A stretch of 64,000 nucleotides of DNA from Echinarachnius parma (Eukaryota > Echinodermata > Echinoidea > Clypeasteroida > Echinarachniidae), in the NCBI GenBank assembly GCA_037951105.1, contig JBAMJV010008136.1:1-64000 (forward strand), in the 5' to 3' direction. Every line of letters starts with the position of its first letter. Positions within the stretch are counted from its first letter, which is position 1. A program made the position numbers and the translations under genes. This document shows, in pieces, positions 1 through 64,000 of this stretch. The notes beneath the pieces were generated by a model. It was not told the origin of the DNA and did not search any database. It saw nothing but the letters and a program-made list of their open reading frames with translations.

Positions 1-118
1 AACTCTAACTGTAGCCCCCAAATCTAACTTATAGCCACTAAATCTGACCTATATAACCACTAAATCTAACCTATAGCCACCAATCTTAGGGTTAGAGTTA
101 GGGTTAGGGTTAGGGTTG
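1..118. repeat. ~21-bp AT-rich tandem repeat and interstitial TTAGGG block
   Basis: Positions 1-85 hold about four imperfect copies of a ~21-bp unit (aatctaacctatagccact-like). Positions 86-116 hold five or six TTAGGG units, one degenerate. It lies in an intron, so it is an interstitial block rather than a chromosome end. Confidence 0.8.
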
Positions 119-170
119 AAGCTAGCAACCATAAATTAAATATTCCTCCTGAAAGTAGCTGATGTAGCCC

Positions 171-329
171 ATTCTCTACCAAATCGTGCACATGGCAGGC
201 ACGACTTAGAGCACTCGCATGACTTGCGACTAAAGCTGAAAGAACACAACGCTCTATACAAATTGCATAGAGCATTGGTTCTCTTTTAGTCATGCGTCAA
301 GTCAGTGAGGCACGTTTTTGGTAGAGAAT
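171..329. repeat. Fold-back (inverted) repeat, MITE-like
   Basis: The left arm begins attctctaccaaa and the right arm ends tttggtagagaat. The arms stay complementary with interruptions to the centre near 262 (gctctata / catagagc). No coding sequence and no clear target duplication. Confidence 0.6.
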
Positions 330-570
330 TCCTGATGATGGTGACAAATGATGGGATGGGGATGGTAGATGGTGATGGCGGATGGGGATGATGATAATGT
401 TTTGGTGACTTAAAAGATTATAAATTAGATGATGATGATACTTTTAAAAGATAATGATGTTATGCATAGTTAGTGATAGAGGTGTAGTGGTGATGGTGAT
501 GATGTTGCATAACAATGAGGAACACTGATGATGATGCCGAAGCAATGATGATGGCCATGAGGATGTGGAA
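330..570. repeat. GAT/ATG-rich simple sequence
   Basis: Dense imperfect gatgat / gatggt triplets with no periodic unit beyond the triplet. The stretch from here to exon a otherwise holds only purine-rich intronic DNA and a 9-G run at 645-653. Confidence 0.7.
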
Positions 571-1035
571 CTGAAGAATGCGATTTTATTCTAGGTCAAT
601 TGTGATCATGGCTATTGATGATAGTTTACATCAGATAGAAAGGAGGGGGGGGGAGGGTATGATTGTGTGGTAGATGTTGAAGAGTGAATTATGAAGGTAA
701 GGAAGTTGTGTATGATGATTATAATAATAATTATCACTGGTAATGATGGTAATGGTGATTTCGGTACTAGTGTAGTCGTAGAAGTAGTTGTGGTAAAAGC
801 CAAAGGAGTAAAGTGAAACGGATGGTAGAGAAGAGAAGGACGAGAGGAAGAGGAGAAGATGGAAGAAAAGGATGAGAAACTGAGAAGGAGGATATGTCTG
901 CAGAATACATATGAATGATTCATTGTAATCAAAATTGAATTTGGCTTCACAGTTTGTTGTGAATCAGGTGAACTTTACAGAGTTTCGAATCACGGAATAC
1001 TAATGATACTAAATTATTTACTTGCTTTGTTGCAG

Positions 1036-54526
<53,491 letters not shown>

Positions 54527-54546
<20 letters not shown>

Positions 54547-55139
54547 TCGTTGCAATGAGTAGATCTACTGTACCTAGCAATGCTAGTTGATAAGTTATAC
54601 CATGCCAGGTGTCGTTCAGTCATACCACCCTTCCCGAATCGTCTACTCTGCTCCAGATGTCTTTGTGTCCATGCCGACCCCTCTGGATTCATATACACCC
54701 CTGCAGACAGCTGTCTAGTCGTAGCAATGAGTAGACCTCCCTAGCAATGCCAGTCGATAAGTTAGACACCCTCCCAATATGCCTACTCTTCAGTTGTCCA
54801 TGTAGACATTGCGACATGTGGATCTATCTTACAACGCCAGTCATACCATGCCATCCGTAGCCCCTCCAGATTCGCTTAGGCTGCTTAAGAAGTCCTTGTA
54901 AATGTATTGGCATGTAGAGCTGCGTAATGATGTCAGTTTATATCATACCATACTCTGCTACCCATACCATATTCGTCTACACTGCTTTTGATGGACTTGT
55001 AAACATAGTGGCGCATTGAATTAGGTAGCAACGACATATATGCCATGCAATCTCTACCAGATTCTTCTATGCTGCTTTGGATGTTGCAAGTGGAGTCACG
55101 CACAAACGTGTATAGCAACGCTAGTCATACCACCCTGTA
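54527..55139. repeat. 3' UTR tandem array derived from the CDS end
   Basis: The first unit includes the last codons and stop (cagacagccgtttagtcgtt then gcaatgagtag). A close copy starts at 54699 (cagacagctgtctagtcgta then gcaatgagtagacc). Further decayed units carry cagtcataccatgcca, cttgtaaatgta..tggcatgtag and tagcaacgctagtcatacca near 54797, 54894, 54990 and 55080. Confidence 0.8.
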
Positions 55140-56690
55140 GGAAGTCTTTTTTCGAGAAATTTGTGGTATAAAAGGACTTGGGTGTTTGAGTCCCATGTCT
55201 AGGGTATTTTATTGTTTTAAGCCCAGATACAAAAAGATATCTGATATAAAGAGGTAAATTCAATGGGCCCATGGTGCTTGTTATAGTGCGGTTTCACTGT
55301 AATAACAGTTACTGAAGTGACAATGCTACATGTACATATACATGTATAGAGTTTCCAGTTTGTCAGCTTGTTTCTTTCTGAGTGCAATTTCATGCTTTAT
55401 GGATTGAAAAAATATATTTTTAAAATCCTATCTGGACATAATGAAATATCTATACATCATGGTTCTCCGAAATGCAAAAAGCAGTGCGTGTGGCCCGTTT
55501 TGTGTGTGCAAAAAATATATTGCCTTTTACACAGTAAAGAAAATATATTTTGAAGTAAAGCTAATTCTAATCAAAGAGATTTCCAAATTTGACAAATATT
55601 TAATCAGATGCCAATCATGTGGAATCAAGGAGTACTTGTTGTCCTTTTTTTTTTTTTAATAGGGATATACAAGGAGAATTTGTGAGAAATTTGATTGTGG
55701 TAGTTGAAGAAATATGGTTGACAAGATGAGTATAAAAGTATTGAGATACGAAAAGTAGGTGTTACAGTAACTATGGTCTTTTCAAAAGAAATCAATACAT
55801 TCAACATGGAAAGCATGTTTACAAAAGACATTACAGTGAGACTGAGTTCTGCTTTAAATAATCAAAATATCTTTGAATTTGTGACTGTGTTTTCCCTTTT
55901 TGCTGTTAACTTTGAGTTTGATACAACTTTTTGTCGAAATATTTTGATGTGATGTTTCATAGTGAAGACCATTTGTTTGATTTTTTTGTCTTCGTTATTA
56001 CCACACAAAGATGGTTATGCAATGTGACTTTTTGTTGCTATTATATAACAAAACGAGAGTTATAAAAGCTGTTAAAACTTTTATTTATTTGCATATAATG
56101 CATACTTTCTTGGATTTCTGTGTTTTTTTGGTTACAAAGTTTCCTGAAAGGTGTTTAATTCTTCAAAAGTTATGATATGTTTACAGAATATTGATACATT
56201 GTGTATGTTTGTCATTGAATTATGTGTTTAAATTATGAAGGGAATTAATACAATTTGTGTTTCCGGTTTTTGAAACGTCTTTGATAATGTTCATAGAGCA
56301 ATGGATTATATACAGATACCCTAACATTGTTTGTCCAACATGCATGACATTTTAAGATAATTATTTGTCAAAGACTTGCATATTTCTGAGCAGAAGTTCA
56401 CTTTTCCATCATGTCATAGTCATACGCAATACCTTTTCACCAAACAAAGATTTAAGTGATCCATTAAATTTGTCAAATTCAACCAACATCATGTAGAGCT
56501 TCGGCATTTTGTCTTGTCCAAATCAATGGCCGTAAGGTGATAAAATCTGACATCACTTTTCACTTTTCACTAGGTGAACAGCTTTCCTTTCCTATGAAAC
56601 GTTCACACATTGTTCAGAAAAATCTTGCAATGATATTGGTATGTGATTGAAGTCTCAAATAACAAATTTTGAAAAATCTTATGCAGTGAA

Positions 56691-56939
56691 TGGGTGGAAT
56701 TCACAAAGGAGGTTTGTAGGAGGTTTGTACAACCCATGGTTTGACCATGGTCTACATCTATGGAATGCTGCTCTTATACAAGTAAATTGTAAATCAACAT
56801 TGTTAACCAACATTGTTAACAAGTAAGGAGTTTACACTCTTTCTCCATCAGTTTACAAATGGCATTCCATAGATGTAAACCTTGGTCAAACCATGGTTTG
56901 TACAAACCTCCTACAAACCTCCTTTGTGAATTCCACCCA
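56691..56939. mobile_element. Inverted-repeat MITE in the 3' UTR
   Basis: The left arm begins tgggtggaattcacaaagga and the right arm ends with its exact complement. Arms of about 85 bp differ at only a few places. 249 bp in all, non-coding. Confidence 0.85.
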
Positions 56940-57612
56940 ATATCTTTACACTCTGTACTGGTATTATGACCATACATATTTCATGTCCAGTCAATGTTAT
57001 AATATCATTTGCATGCCCTACAAATAGCTCTGTGATTACTTGCTATAATGTACCAGAGCCATGTGTTAACATCAAAATAACATTTCAGTTTCTATCTCTT
57101 GATTCGTGGCAGTGCTTATCCTAAAATGCTATTCATTTTGGTCATATTTATACTTCTATGATGCATAGTTTAATAGAACGTTTTAAGTATTTGTACCAAA
57201 CAGTTTATGACACACAAACCTGCTAGCCTGAAGTTTATGGACCCTTAACTATCAAAATGGAATTTGAAGTATTTTTATCTTGATAAGTTTTGTCAAGATC
57301 TATACAAATGTATGTATTGTTTTGTAAATAAGTCCATGTGGATATTCCCATTTATATAAATATATAGTATTTGTACAATATATTCCAGTCCTTTCTGTCA
57401 GTGTGCATATAGCTCTAAGTATTTCCATTATAGCTTGTATTTTTTGTTCTATATTTCTCATACACATGTTCCAGCATTTTGCTTTACACTTATATTTTGG
57501 AGTCATGTTGATATGAATCAATGTATTTTGTTGATATATTGTGTTTAAAAAGCAAGTATTGTTTTTATTCATGTTTGACTTTTCTGTATTAATACACCAA
57601 GTTAATAGTTCA

Positions 57613-57618
57613 ATTAAA
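57613..57618 (+). promoter_or_regulatory. Candidate variant polyadenylation signal ATTAAA
   Basis: ATTAAA in AT-rich DNA 3.1 kb after the stop codon. Other ATTAAA sites exist (for example near 56464), so this is only a candidate. Confidence 0.2.
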
Positions 57619-57674
57619 TAAGGTTAAGTTAATAAGTACCCAACTTCAGTATGAGATGAAATACATGAAATTAC

Positions 57675-58222
57675 TTAAAGGCCAATGCAACTCTAGAATA
57701 GAGTTTATCCTACTTTATACATCATAATATGCTTGTTTATTTCGCATAACATTACCCCGACTCAGATTTCTGCTTTGGAAGAAATATGTGAAAACACTAT
57801 CGGGTACACCACTATTCACGCGAACGCTGGAGGCCGCCATTATTAGGTCTGTGCGGACTACTGAGATCGATGAATGATGCATTCCTGCATTCACCCAACC
57901 AAACCATTGTTTGAATACTGGTAGACGCTTTGATGAGTCTGCAAATCTTTTTGTTCAGCCATACGCAAAAACGTCAGAATTTGCGAAGCATGTCGGGTAG
58001 TTACACGAACATGGCCGCTCCCATCATCTCCCAGCTACAATATCGTCATGTGTGTAGCTGCTGGTGAAGAAAATTAATATGTATAGATATATTTTCCATA
58101 TTTTTCTCTTCTTTTGTTGTTGTTGCAGTTTTGTTATTTTCCTGTTTGGCGTTTTCCAGTTGATGTGATGTTTTAAAATTAATAATTAAATTCTACAAAC
58201 CAAATCTACTGTTGCTTTAAAA
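57675..58222. mobile_element. Possible TTAA element
   Basis: ttaaaggccaatgcaactct on the left and an inverted, imperfect ctactgttgctttaa on the right. It ends where the LINE region begins. Confidence 0.3.
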
Positions 58223-58346
58223 AAACACGACTGCCAAGTTAAGCTTAACCTGAATAATCTAGTTACTAGTCATCCCATGTAAACACCTCAATAGAATACC
58301 AATGTGGTAACCTCTTGATCACAAATGTCTGATAAGCCATGGCAAT

Positions 58347-59330
58347 GTGGATCTAACGGTAAATTTGCCAGAAGATTGTCATTCTTCTATTAATGAGTTC
58401 AACATGCTAACAGACGAGGAAGTGTTACAATTGTTAAAGTCAGCATCTTCTTCTACATCCTCTCTGGACCCTTTGCCAACCTCCCTGACGAAAAAATGCT
58501 CATCAGTATTGACACCAATGATCACCAAGATCATAAACTCGAGCCTTCAATCTGGTGTCATGCCAGTGTCCTTAAAACAAGCTGTTGTTACACCACTGGT
58601 AAAGAAAACAGATATTTCTCCTGAGGAAATGTCTAACTATCGACCTATCTCCAATTTATGTTTTCTCGGAAAGCTTATAGAAAAGGCTGCGGTGAACCAA
58701 ATACAGACTTATCTCTCACAGAATGATCTCCACAACCCCAGGCAATCGGCATATAAGCGCCAACATAGTGTCGAAACAGCACTTGTCCTAGTTCAGAACG
58801 ACATTCTCTCATCCCTGGATCAGCGAAAAGAAGTCCTTCTGGTACTGTTGGATTTCAGTTCGGCCTTCGACACCATCGAGCACCCTGTACTGCTAGACCG
58901 CCTGAATCATCTTTATGGACTTGACGGTGTAGTCTTAGATTGGATAACATCCTACTTATCCCAGCGCTCTCATGTTGTGAAAGTAGATGATGCTTTTTCC
59001 CAGTCTGTCAAGGATGATTTTGGAGTACCACAAGGATCAGTCATCGGACCCTTGATGTATACTTTGTACAGTGCTCCCATTTCTACAATCATTGATGCCC
59101 ATGGACTGAGTTCAATGCTTTACGCTGACGACACACAAATTTATATTGCATTTCATCCACATGATCAGCAGGCTACCATTGTAAAAGTTAATAATTGTCT
59201 AAGTGACATAGTGTCTTGGGCGAATACAAACATGTTGAAAATTAATGCCCAAAAAACTGAGCTTATTCATTTTTCTTCAAGATTTCAGTCCATCATCTGT
59301 ACCTGCGTCTGTCATTGTCGATGGTCATGA
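58347..59330 (+). pseudogene. LINE ORF2 part 1: reverse transcriptase
   Basis: 327 codons open from a GTG, with no native start since the 5' end is missing. Reverse transcriptase motifs: YRPISNLCFLGKLIEK near residue 98, catalytic block LLDFSSAFDTIEH (173-179 for AFDTIEH), GVPQGS (226-231) and YADD (259-262). LINE reverse transcriptases copy their RNA at a nicked chromosome target. Similarity follows L2/CR1 up to KTELIHFSSRFQ, after which the frame is lost; the last residues of this frame (SIICTCVC...) are out-of-frame noise. Confidence 0.9.
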
Positions 59331-59952
59331 TGTATGTGAAACATCTAAGGCACGAAACCTGGGCGTTGTTATGGATCAACACTTGATACTTAGAGATCAT
59401 GTTCAAATTAAATGTTGTGCAGCTATGTCTGCCTTAAAAAGAGTGGCTCAATTGCGCGCGTTTTTAAGTCCAATAATAACAGAAAAATTGATTCATGCAT
59501 TTGTTTCCTCTCGAATTGATTCTTGCAATGGCCTTTTGTTTGGTGTCTCTCAAAAAGACATGTCTAAGTTACAAGTAGTGCAAAACAGCGCTGCAAGACT
59601 GATTATGCGAGCCAAACGCAGAGATCCTGTAACGCCTATGTTGACCTGCTTGCATTGGTTACCAGTGGAAAAAAGGATTATTTATAAAATAATTCTTTTG
59701 TGCCATAAAGTGTTAGTAAACAATGCACCAACTTACTTGGCCGATTTATTAAAAATATACAAACCAATGAGAAGTCTCCGTTCCGTTAATAAAAATCTCT
59801 TGATAGTCCCTAAAACACAAACACATACATACGGGGATCGTGCATTTGCAACAGTAGCACCCAGGTTATGGAATGAGCTCCCCCAACAGTTAAGAGACAT
59901 TAAAAACACAGATTCGTTTATGAAGTCATTAAAGACCCATCTTTTTGTTTAA
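59275..59952 (+). pseudogene. LINE ORF2 part 2: C-terminal region
   Basis: Continues the L2/CR1 ORF2 in another frame: PSSVPASVIVDGHDV, KARNLGVVMD, LSPIITEKLIHAFVSSRIDS, LQVVQNSAARLIMRAKR and LTCLHWLPVEKRIIYKIILL, ending SFMKSLKTHLFV. One frameshift near 59285-59290 separates it from the reverse transcriptase part, so this copy cannot make a full protein. Confidence 0.9.
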
Positions 59953-60639
59953 ATAGGCTGCACTGTAATAATATTTATCTTTTCTTTAATTGTATAATTT
60001 TTGTGTGTACGTTGTTTTTGTAGGTTGTAATATATTTTGTTTATTTAATTTAGTATTGTAAAGCGCATAGAGAGCAATTTTACTATTATGCGCTATATAA
60101 ATGTATATTATTATTATTATTATTATTAATGAATAGTTATCATGGCACGTTTTGGTACTCAATACTGAATTATGACGAGGCCAATAAGAAATTAAACGGT
60201 ACACTGGGCTAAGAGCTCAACAAGGTTATTTTTGTGTCCCAAGTTCTTTATATTTGTTGGCCTTGATATGGCAAGAAAACTGATACAAGAGCTATTTTCA
60301 AGGTCTCAAAGTCCTTACAATAACAAGATTTTACTGTATTATTGTGTCATTGACTTGTGGCAATGGAGCTATGGTGCACTGTGGCACATATCGCACAGTA
60401 AGCAATTGTGCAGATTGGCTATTGTGGCAAAGATTGAGTTAGAAGTAGCTAGATACATGTTTATGTCAAACGTGATATAACTGTACTGGATATTAGGTAG
60501 ATAAATTGTAACGTGTAGTAATCCTTTTTATTAGATAATGATCCTTTAATACTAATCAGCCGTTTAAAACCAATCTTTCTCTCAATTCTAAAAGAGAATA
60601 TTAACAGTTGACACTCCCCAATCTTGCCAGGTTGTTTTT

Positions 60640-61444
60640 ATGCCTCCGCAACGAAGTAGCCGGAGGCATTATGTTTTCGGGTTGTCCGTCCGTCCGTACG
60701 TCCGTCCGTACGTCCGTACGTACGTCCCGTTCTCGTGATCGCGTTATCTCAAGAACCGATTGACGGATTTTCATCAAACTTGGGTCATGTATGTATGTGG
60801 GGAGGCCGATGATCTGATTAGATTTTGGGGTCATGAGGTCAAAGGTCACAGAGCTCATTATATATGCAAAAATAGATTGTGATCGCGTTATCTCAAGAAC
60901 GGATTGACGGATTCTGACCAAGCTTGGTACATGTATGTATCTTGGGGGGCCGATGATCTGATTAGATTTTGGGGTCATGAGGTCAAAGGTCAAAGGTCAC
61001 AGAGCTCATTATATATGCAAAAATAGCTCGTGATCGCGTTATCTCAAGAACGGATTGACGGATTCTGACCAAACTTTGTACATGTATGTATCTTGGGGGG
61101 CCGATGATCTGATTAGATTTTGGGGTCATGAGGTCAAAGGTCAAAGGTCACAGCTCATTATATGCAAAAATAGCTCGTGATCGCGTTATCTCAGGAACGG
61201 ATTGACGGATTCTGACCAAACTTGGTACATGTATGTTCCTTGGAGAGCCAGTGAACTGATTAGATTTTGGGGGTCATGAGGTCAAAGGTCAAGGTCACTT
61301 ATAGCTCATAATTGTGATATGTCAAGATCCATCAAAATTGAGTTGACAGAATTAATTCAGTGTACATGTTGATTTGGGCTTGATATAAATCGCGTAATGG
61401 CGGAGGCATCATTTTCGACTGCGCGCAGTCGAAGATCCATCTAG
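60640..61444. mobile_element. Helentron-like non-autonomous element (HINE) with tandem core
   Basis: The 5' end ATGCCTCCGC is repeated inverted (gcggaggcat) at 61400-61409, inside the 3' end. A perfect 20-bp palindrome follows at 61414-61433 and the element stops at CTAG 7 nt later, in a T-rich site. An internal inverted copy of the 5' end plus a 3' hairpin before CTAG is the arrangement known for Helentrons. The 5' end also folds (gcctccg / ccggaggc). Then come gtccgtacgt repeats and a core of four ~145-bp units. No ORF. Confidence 0.65.
60732..61310. repeat. Four ~145-bp tandem units with nuclear-receptor-like sites
   Basis: Units start at gatcgcgttatctcaagaac: 60737, 60881, 61032 and 61179 (periods 144, 151, 147), plus a partial unit near 61312. 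Each has gattgacggatt, ccgatgatctgattagattt, tggggtcatgaggtcaaagg and tatatgcaaaaatag. Confidence 0.92.
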
Positions 61445-62245
61445 TTTTGTTTACATTTCCTTTTACCTGCATAAAATACTCATCTGCTAATCTTGACAAA
61501 TAAAAAAAGAACTGTTAACACAGCAATAACGACCAAGCTTGCTTTAATAAGTAAAGAAAATAGGTAGTGTACATTTGTATAATCTGCATGCATATACTTA
61601 CATTTTGTAATTTTGTATCCCTTATGTAAATATTGTCGGTGTATTGTCGATAGCTGGCCCATTTTTAAATTTGATTTGAATCTAACCATTTTCTCTACAA
61701 AGATTTAAACAAAAAGATGATAGGTACTTAATATTCCCTAGTCCCTCAGGTAAAATAGAACATTTCTTTAATTAAACATTGGTAAAACAAAATCCGCACA
61801 ATTAATATAGTATGGTATTAATTCTTGTAGGTTCTTGTGCAATCGTGAACTTGTTTGAAGTAGTGCGGTTTTATTTTTTTGCAGTTTTGGAGTTAGTGTT
61901 ATGGTTAAATGGTCTTCCTGTAAAAAAAAATATAAACGAATCATGCATAAATTGATGTAGCACAGATCGGATGAAGGTATATAGGAGTATAAGGAGCAAT
62001 AAATACAATACATGTATGTGTTCAGAAGGCATAGTTGTAGAGGAGAAATAGATATTGGAGGGAGGCATCAAAACAATTAGAATGTGTAAGAATTGTAAAA
62101 CCAAACTCTTGTTTTTGTGATGCACATTTCAAAGCAGTTGAATCATGACGTGTATTGCTGACTTATCTCTCTGAAACACCAAAGACAATTTTGTTTCCCT
62201 TCTGTTATTTTGTAAAGCTTTACAGTGATTGGAAGAACATAAAAG
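61445..62245. other. Downstream DNA without recognised features
   Basis: AT-rich; short ORFs only, with no family resemblance. Confidence 0.45.
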
Positions 62246-62329
62246 CCATGGGCATTATTCATGAAACGCAGCTAGCTTAGTTTCCAACTACTAGGCGTTT
62301 GGTGGATGCTGGGGCTTAGTAAAGGGTCC

Positions 62330-62440
62330 TAGGTGGTGTTGCATACAGAGCTGCGATCAATCACAAAGTTGCAATCAAATGCAAGTTTCAAAAAGGTTCT
62401 GTCATTTCTGTCAGAACTCTTTATGCAACACCCCCTGGGC
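62330..62440. mobile_element. MITE with GGTGTTGCAT inverted ends, copy 2
   Basis: taggtggtgttgcatacaga ... ctctttatgcaacaccccct. Shares ends and gcaatcaaatgcaa motifs with 2710-2857. Confidence 0.65.
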
Positions 62441-62450
62441 CAATATTCAT

Positions 62451-62650
62451 AAAACCCTGCTTGCTTAGTTTCATGCTTAGACCAAGTAGGCAAGGAACAT
62501 TCTTAGTTGTTAGCTAGGGTTAGAGGGTTAGGCTTTGTTACTAAAATTGACCTTAGTATCAGCTAAAAATACCATATTATGTTGCTTATAATTATAACCA
62601 TATCATCCAAAATAGAATAGCACGAAACTAAGCTAGCAGGGTTTCATAGA
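62451..62650. mobile_element. MITE with TATTCATAAAACCCTGC ends
   Basis: Left tattcataaaaccctgcttg then cttagtttc; right gaaactaagctagcagggtt then tcatagata. Same family as 1420-1647; a partial copy (attcatgaaacgcagctagc) precedes it at 62254. Confidence 0.75.
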
Positions 62651-64000
62651 TAAAATGATACACTGAGTGTAACATAGGCTGATTGTGTGCAACGGTTGGT
62701 GCTTAGTAGTTGCCAAACATTAGTGCAAAATGCAGGCAGGATGAGCAGAAATTACTTGAAAATATTTTGCCAAGTTATACTGAATATTAAATTCACTTGT
62801 GGTAAGATTTGGTTTAGCTTAGAAATAAGTCTTGCGCGCTGTTTGAAAGCTGTTCTAACAAAATGAGAGTGAAATGAAAAGGAATAAGAAGAAATAGTGT
62901 TTTTTTGAGGAGATTGAATCGTTATCTGAATCTGAACTAAAAGACTCTATAGAACGAGATGGGAGTAAACAAGAATTATGTCGAGTTCAATGTACTGACG
63001 TACTGTAGAGATTCATAATAGACAACACTTGCAAAGGTTTTTTTTCCCCTTCAAGTTTGCAAGAAAGATAATTATTTAAACAAAATCATGCGATGATGCT
63101 TTAATACATGTATTTGCTTGTTGGTGAGCAGAATCGCCAAACATAATAGCAAAAAAAAGTGTATGTCGGTGTGAAACGATTATGTAACAAGTTTGTATAA
63201 GTATAATAATATACACTGAAGTGATTGCAAAGTTGTATATACATATGTAAAAGAGCGGCAGATGAGAATATTATGTGGGAAGTAATTGGTAGTTCCCCCT
63301 CCTTGTGTATATAATATACCTCTGATCACTCGTGTATCGTTTTTCATTTTTTTGAATAGAAAGAAACGTAATATATTATTATTATTAAAAACAATTATTG
63401 TTAGAGCAACACGTATGATGAGTGTACAGTTATTTGTTTGACAGTATGAATAATGGAAAAAATTAAACTCTAAAACCCAAATTAAAAACGAGTGAAGTGT
63501 CTTTTGTTTTCTAGTTCTCATAGATTTTATATCAACATAACAATCAGATACATGCGTAGAACTTTGAAAGAGTGAATATGCAAAATACATATTTTATTAC
63601 ATATTAACGATCAAGAATTGAAAAAATGAAAAATAGTACTGATAAAATCAATGTTATAAATAATTTATAATATAGGTGTATGTGTAGTATAGTCCAGACA
63701 TATGGACGCAATTATTAACAATATTGGAGAAACATTTTGGTATACAAATAATGAAAGATCTCGTCCTTTTAAAGGCACAAACATTTAGGCGAAGTATAGA
63801 TCAAATAAGATGCACCATATATATTTTATATCCTGACAAAGACATTCTCATTTTCAAATATCACAGAAAGTATAATGGAACCCTATGGTAATTTTCATGG
63901 TTCCATTCTCGTTATAATGAGGTTCCATTGTATAACAAACCTTCAGGCTCTCGTAAGATTTTGGTCTCTAACTATGGACTTTTTAAATAGAGGAGGCTAT
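62651..64000. other. Downstream DNA without recognised genes
   Basis: AT-rich. A 136-codon reverse ORF (63180-63590) has low-complexity composition and no recognised domain. 63880-63945 (ggaaccctatggtaattttc, gttataatgaggttccattg) looks like the end of an old mariner-type element. Confidence 0.4.

Larger units (their letters stand above)
54547..57640 (+). other. Probable 3' UTR of MAP2K gene
   Basis: No further splice-linked coding sequence is seen after the stop. The first ~590 bases are a tandem array derived from the CDS end. From about 55140 to 56690 the DNA is AT-rich without recognisable genes. An inverted-repeat element sits at 56691-56939. I found no AATAAA here; ATTAAA occurs at 57613-57618 and elsewhere, so the true 3' end is uncertain. 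Confidence 0.4.
58340..60130 (+). mobile_element. 5'-truncated L2/CR1-type LINE
   Basis: Holds the reverse transcriptase and C-terminal part of ORF2, then a 3' UTR ending gcgctatataaatgtatatt and a TTA repeat (about 60105-60130). The endonuclease and ORF1 are absent, as expected of a 5'-truncated insertion. The 5' boundary is approximate. The strong protein conservation implies a fairly young copy. Confidence 0.88.

Noticed and set aside
612-950. 112-codon reverse ORF rich in Ser, Ile and Thr
   Set aside because: It reads through simple purine/pyrimidine-rich repeats; no domain.
58347-58349. GTG as a start codon of the LINE ORF
   Set aside because: The element is 5' truncated; the frame is simply open there and no native start is present.
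63180-63590. 136-codon reverse-strand ORF
   Set aside because: AT-rich, low-complexity composition and no family resemblance.

Overview
The window is AT-rich animal nuclear DNA holding most of one host gene on the + strand: a MEK1/2-type MAP kinase kinase (MAP2K1/2 orthologue). Nine exons between 1036 and 54546 can be followed by reading frame, splice sites and family similarity. They encode the kinase domain from the alpha-C helix to the C-terminal docking region and the stop codon, about 310 residues. The N-terminal exons (docking site, glycine-rich loop, VAIK lysine) lie upstream of the window. Single MEK1/2-type gene, very long introns (19.8 and 26.6 kb), TTAGGG repeats and many CR1/L2, hAT-like and TTAA-target elements suggest an invertebrate deuterostome such as an echinoderm or hemichordate; the species cannot be fixed from the sequence.

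Layout: 1-1035 is the end of an upstream intron (TTAGGG block, fold-back repeat, GAT-rich DNA). Exon a is at 1036-1183. The 19.8 kb intron that follows holds a decayed ~200-250 bp satellite (about 3.0-9.2 kb), hAT-like and TTAA elements, and a ~220-250 bp tandem array at 19.2-20.1 kb. Exons b and c are at 21034-21117 and 22369-22420. The 26.6 kb intron after exon c carries two related TIR elements (23135-24948 and 40119-42130), several TTAA elements, five tandem arrays, and decayed tandem copies of the next exon split by a 3.1 kb TIR transposon (45630-48705). Exons d to i lie at 48982-54546. The 3' UTR begins with a tandem array derived from the end of the coding sequence and holds a 249 bp inverted-repeat element. 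A 5'-truncated L2/CR1-type LINE (about 58.3-60.1 kb) and a Helentron-like non-autonomous element (60640-61444) lie downstream.

The strongest unusual signal is in the two TIR elements. Each has seven dispersed 13-bp motifs in the same relative places, one of them inverted to form a hairpin. Every motif reads GTCACGCTGTTAC in the first copy and GTCACGGCGTTAC in the second (the last one decayed at its end), although the surrounding sequence is otherwise closely similar. Seven separated sites, including the inverted one, have therefore changed in concert. Both elements have 4-bp target duplications confirmed by empty sites elsewhere in the window.

A second theme is that three of the nine exons (d, f, i) have decayed tandem copies of themselves beside them, so this locus seems prone to local tandem duplication through exons. 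Exon a carries one surplus base that breaks the otherwise well-conserved kinase frame; an assembly error is the simplest explanation.
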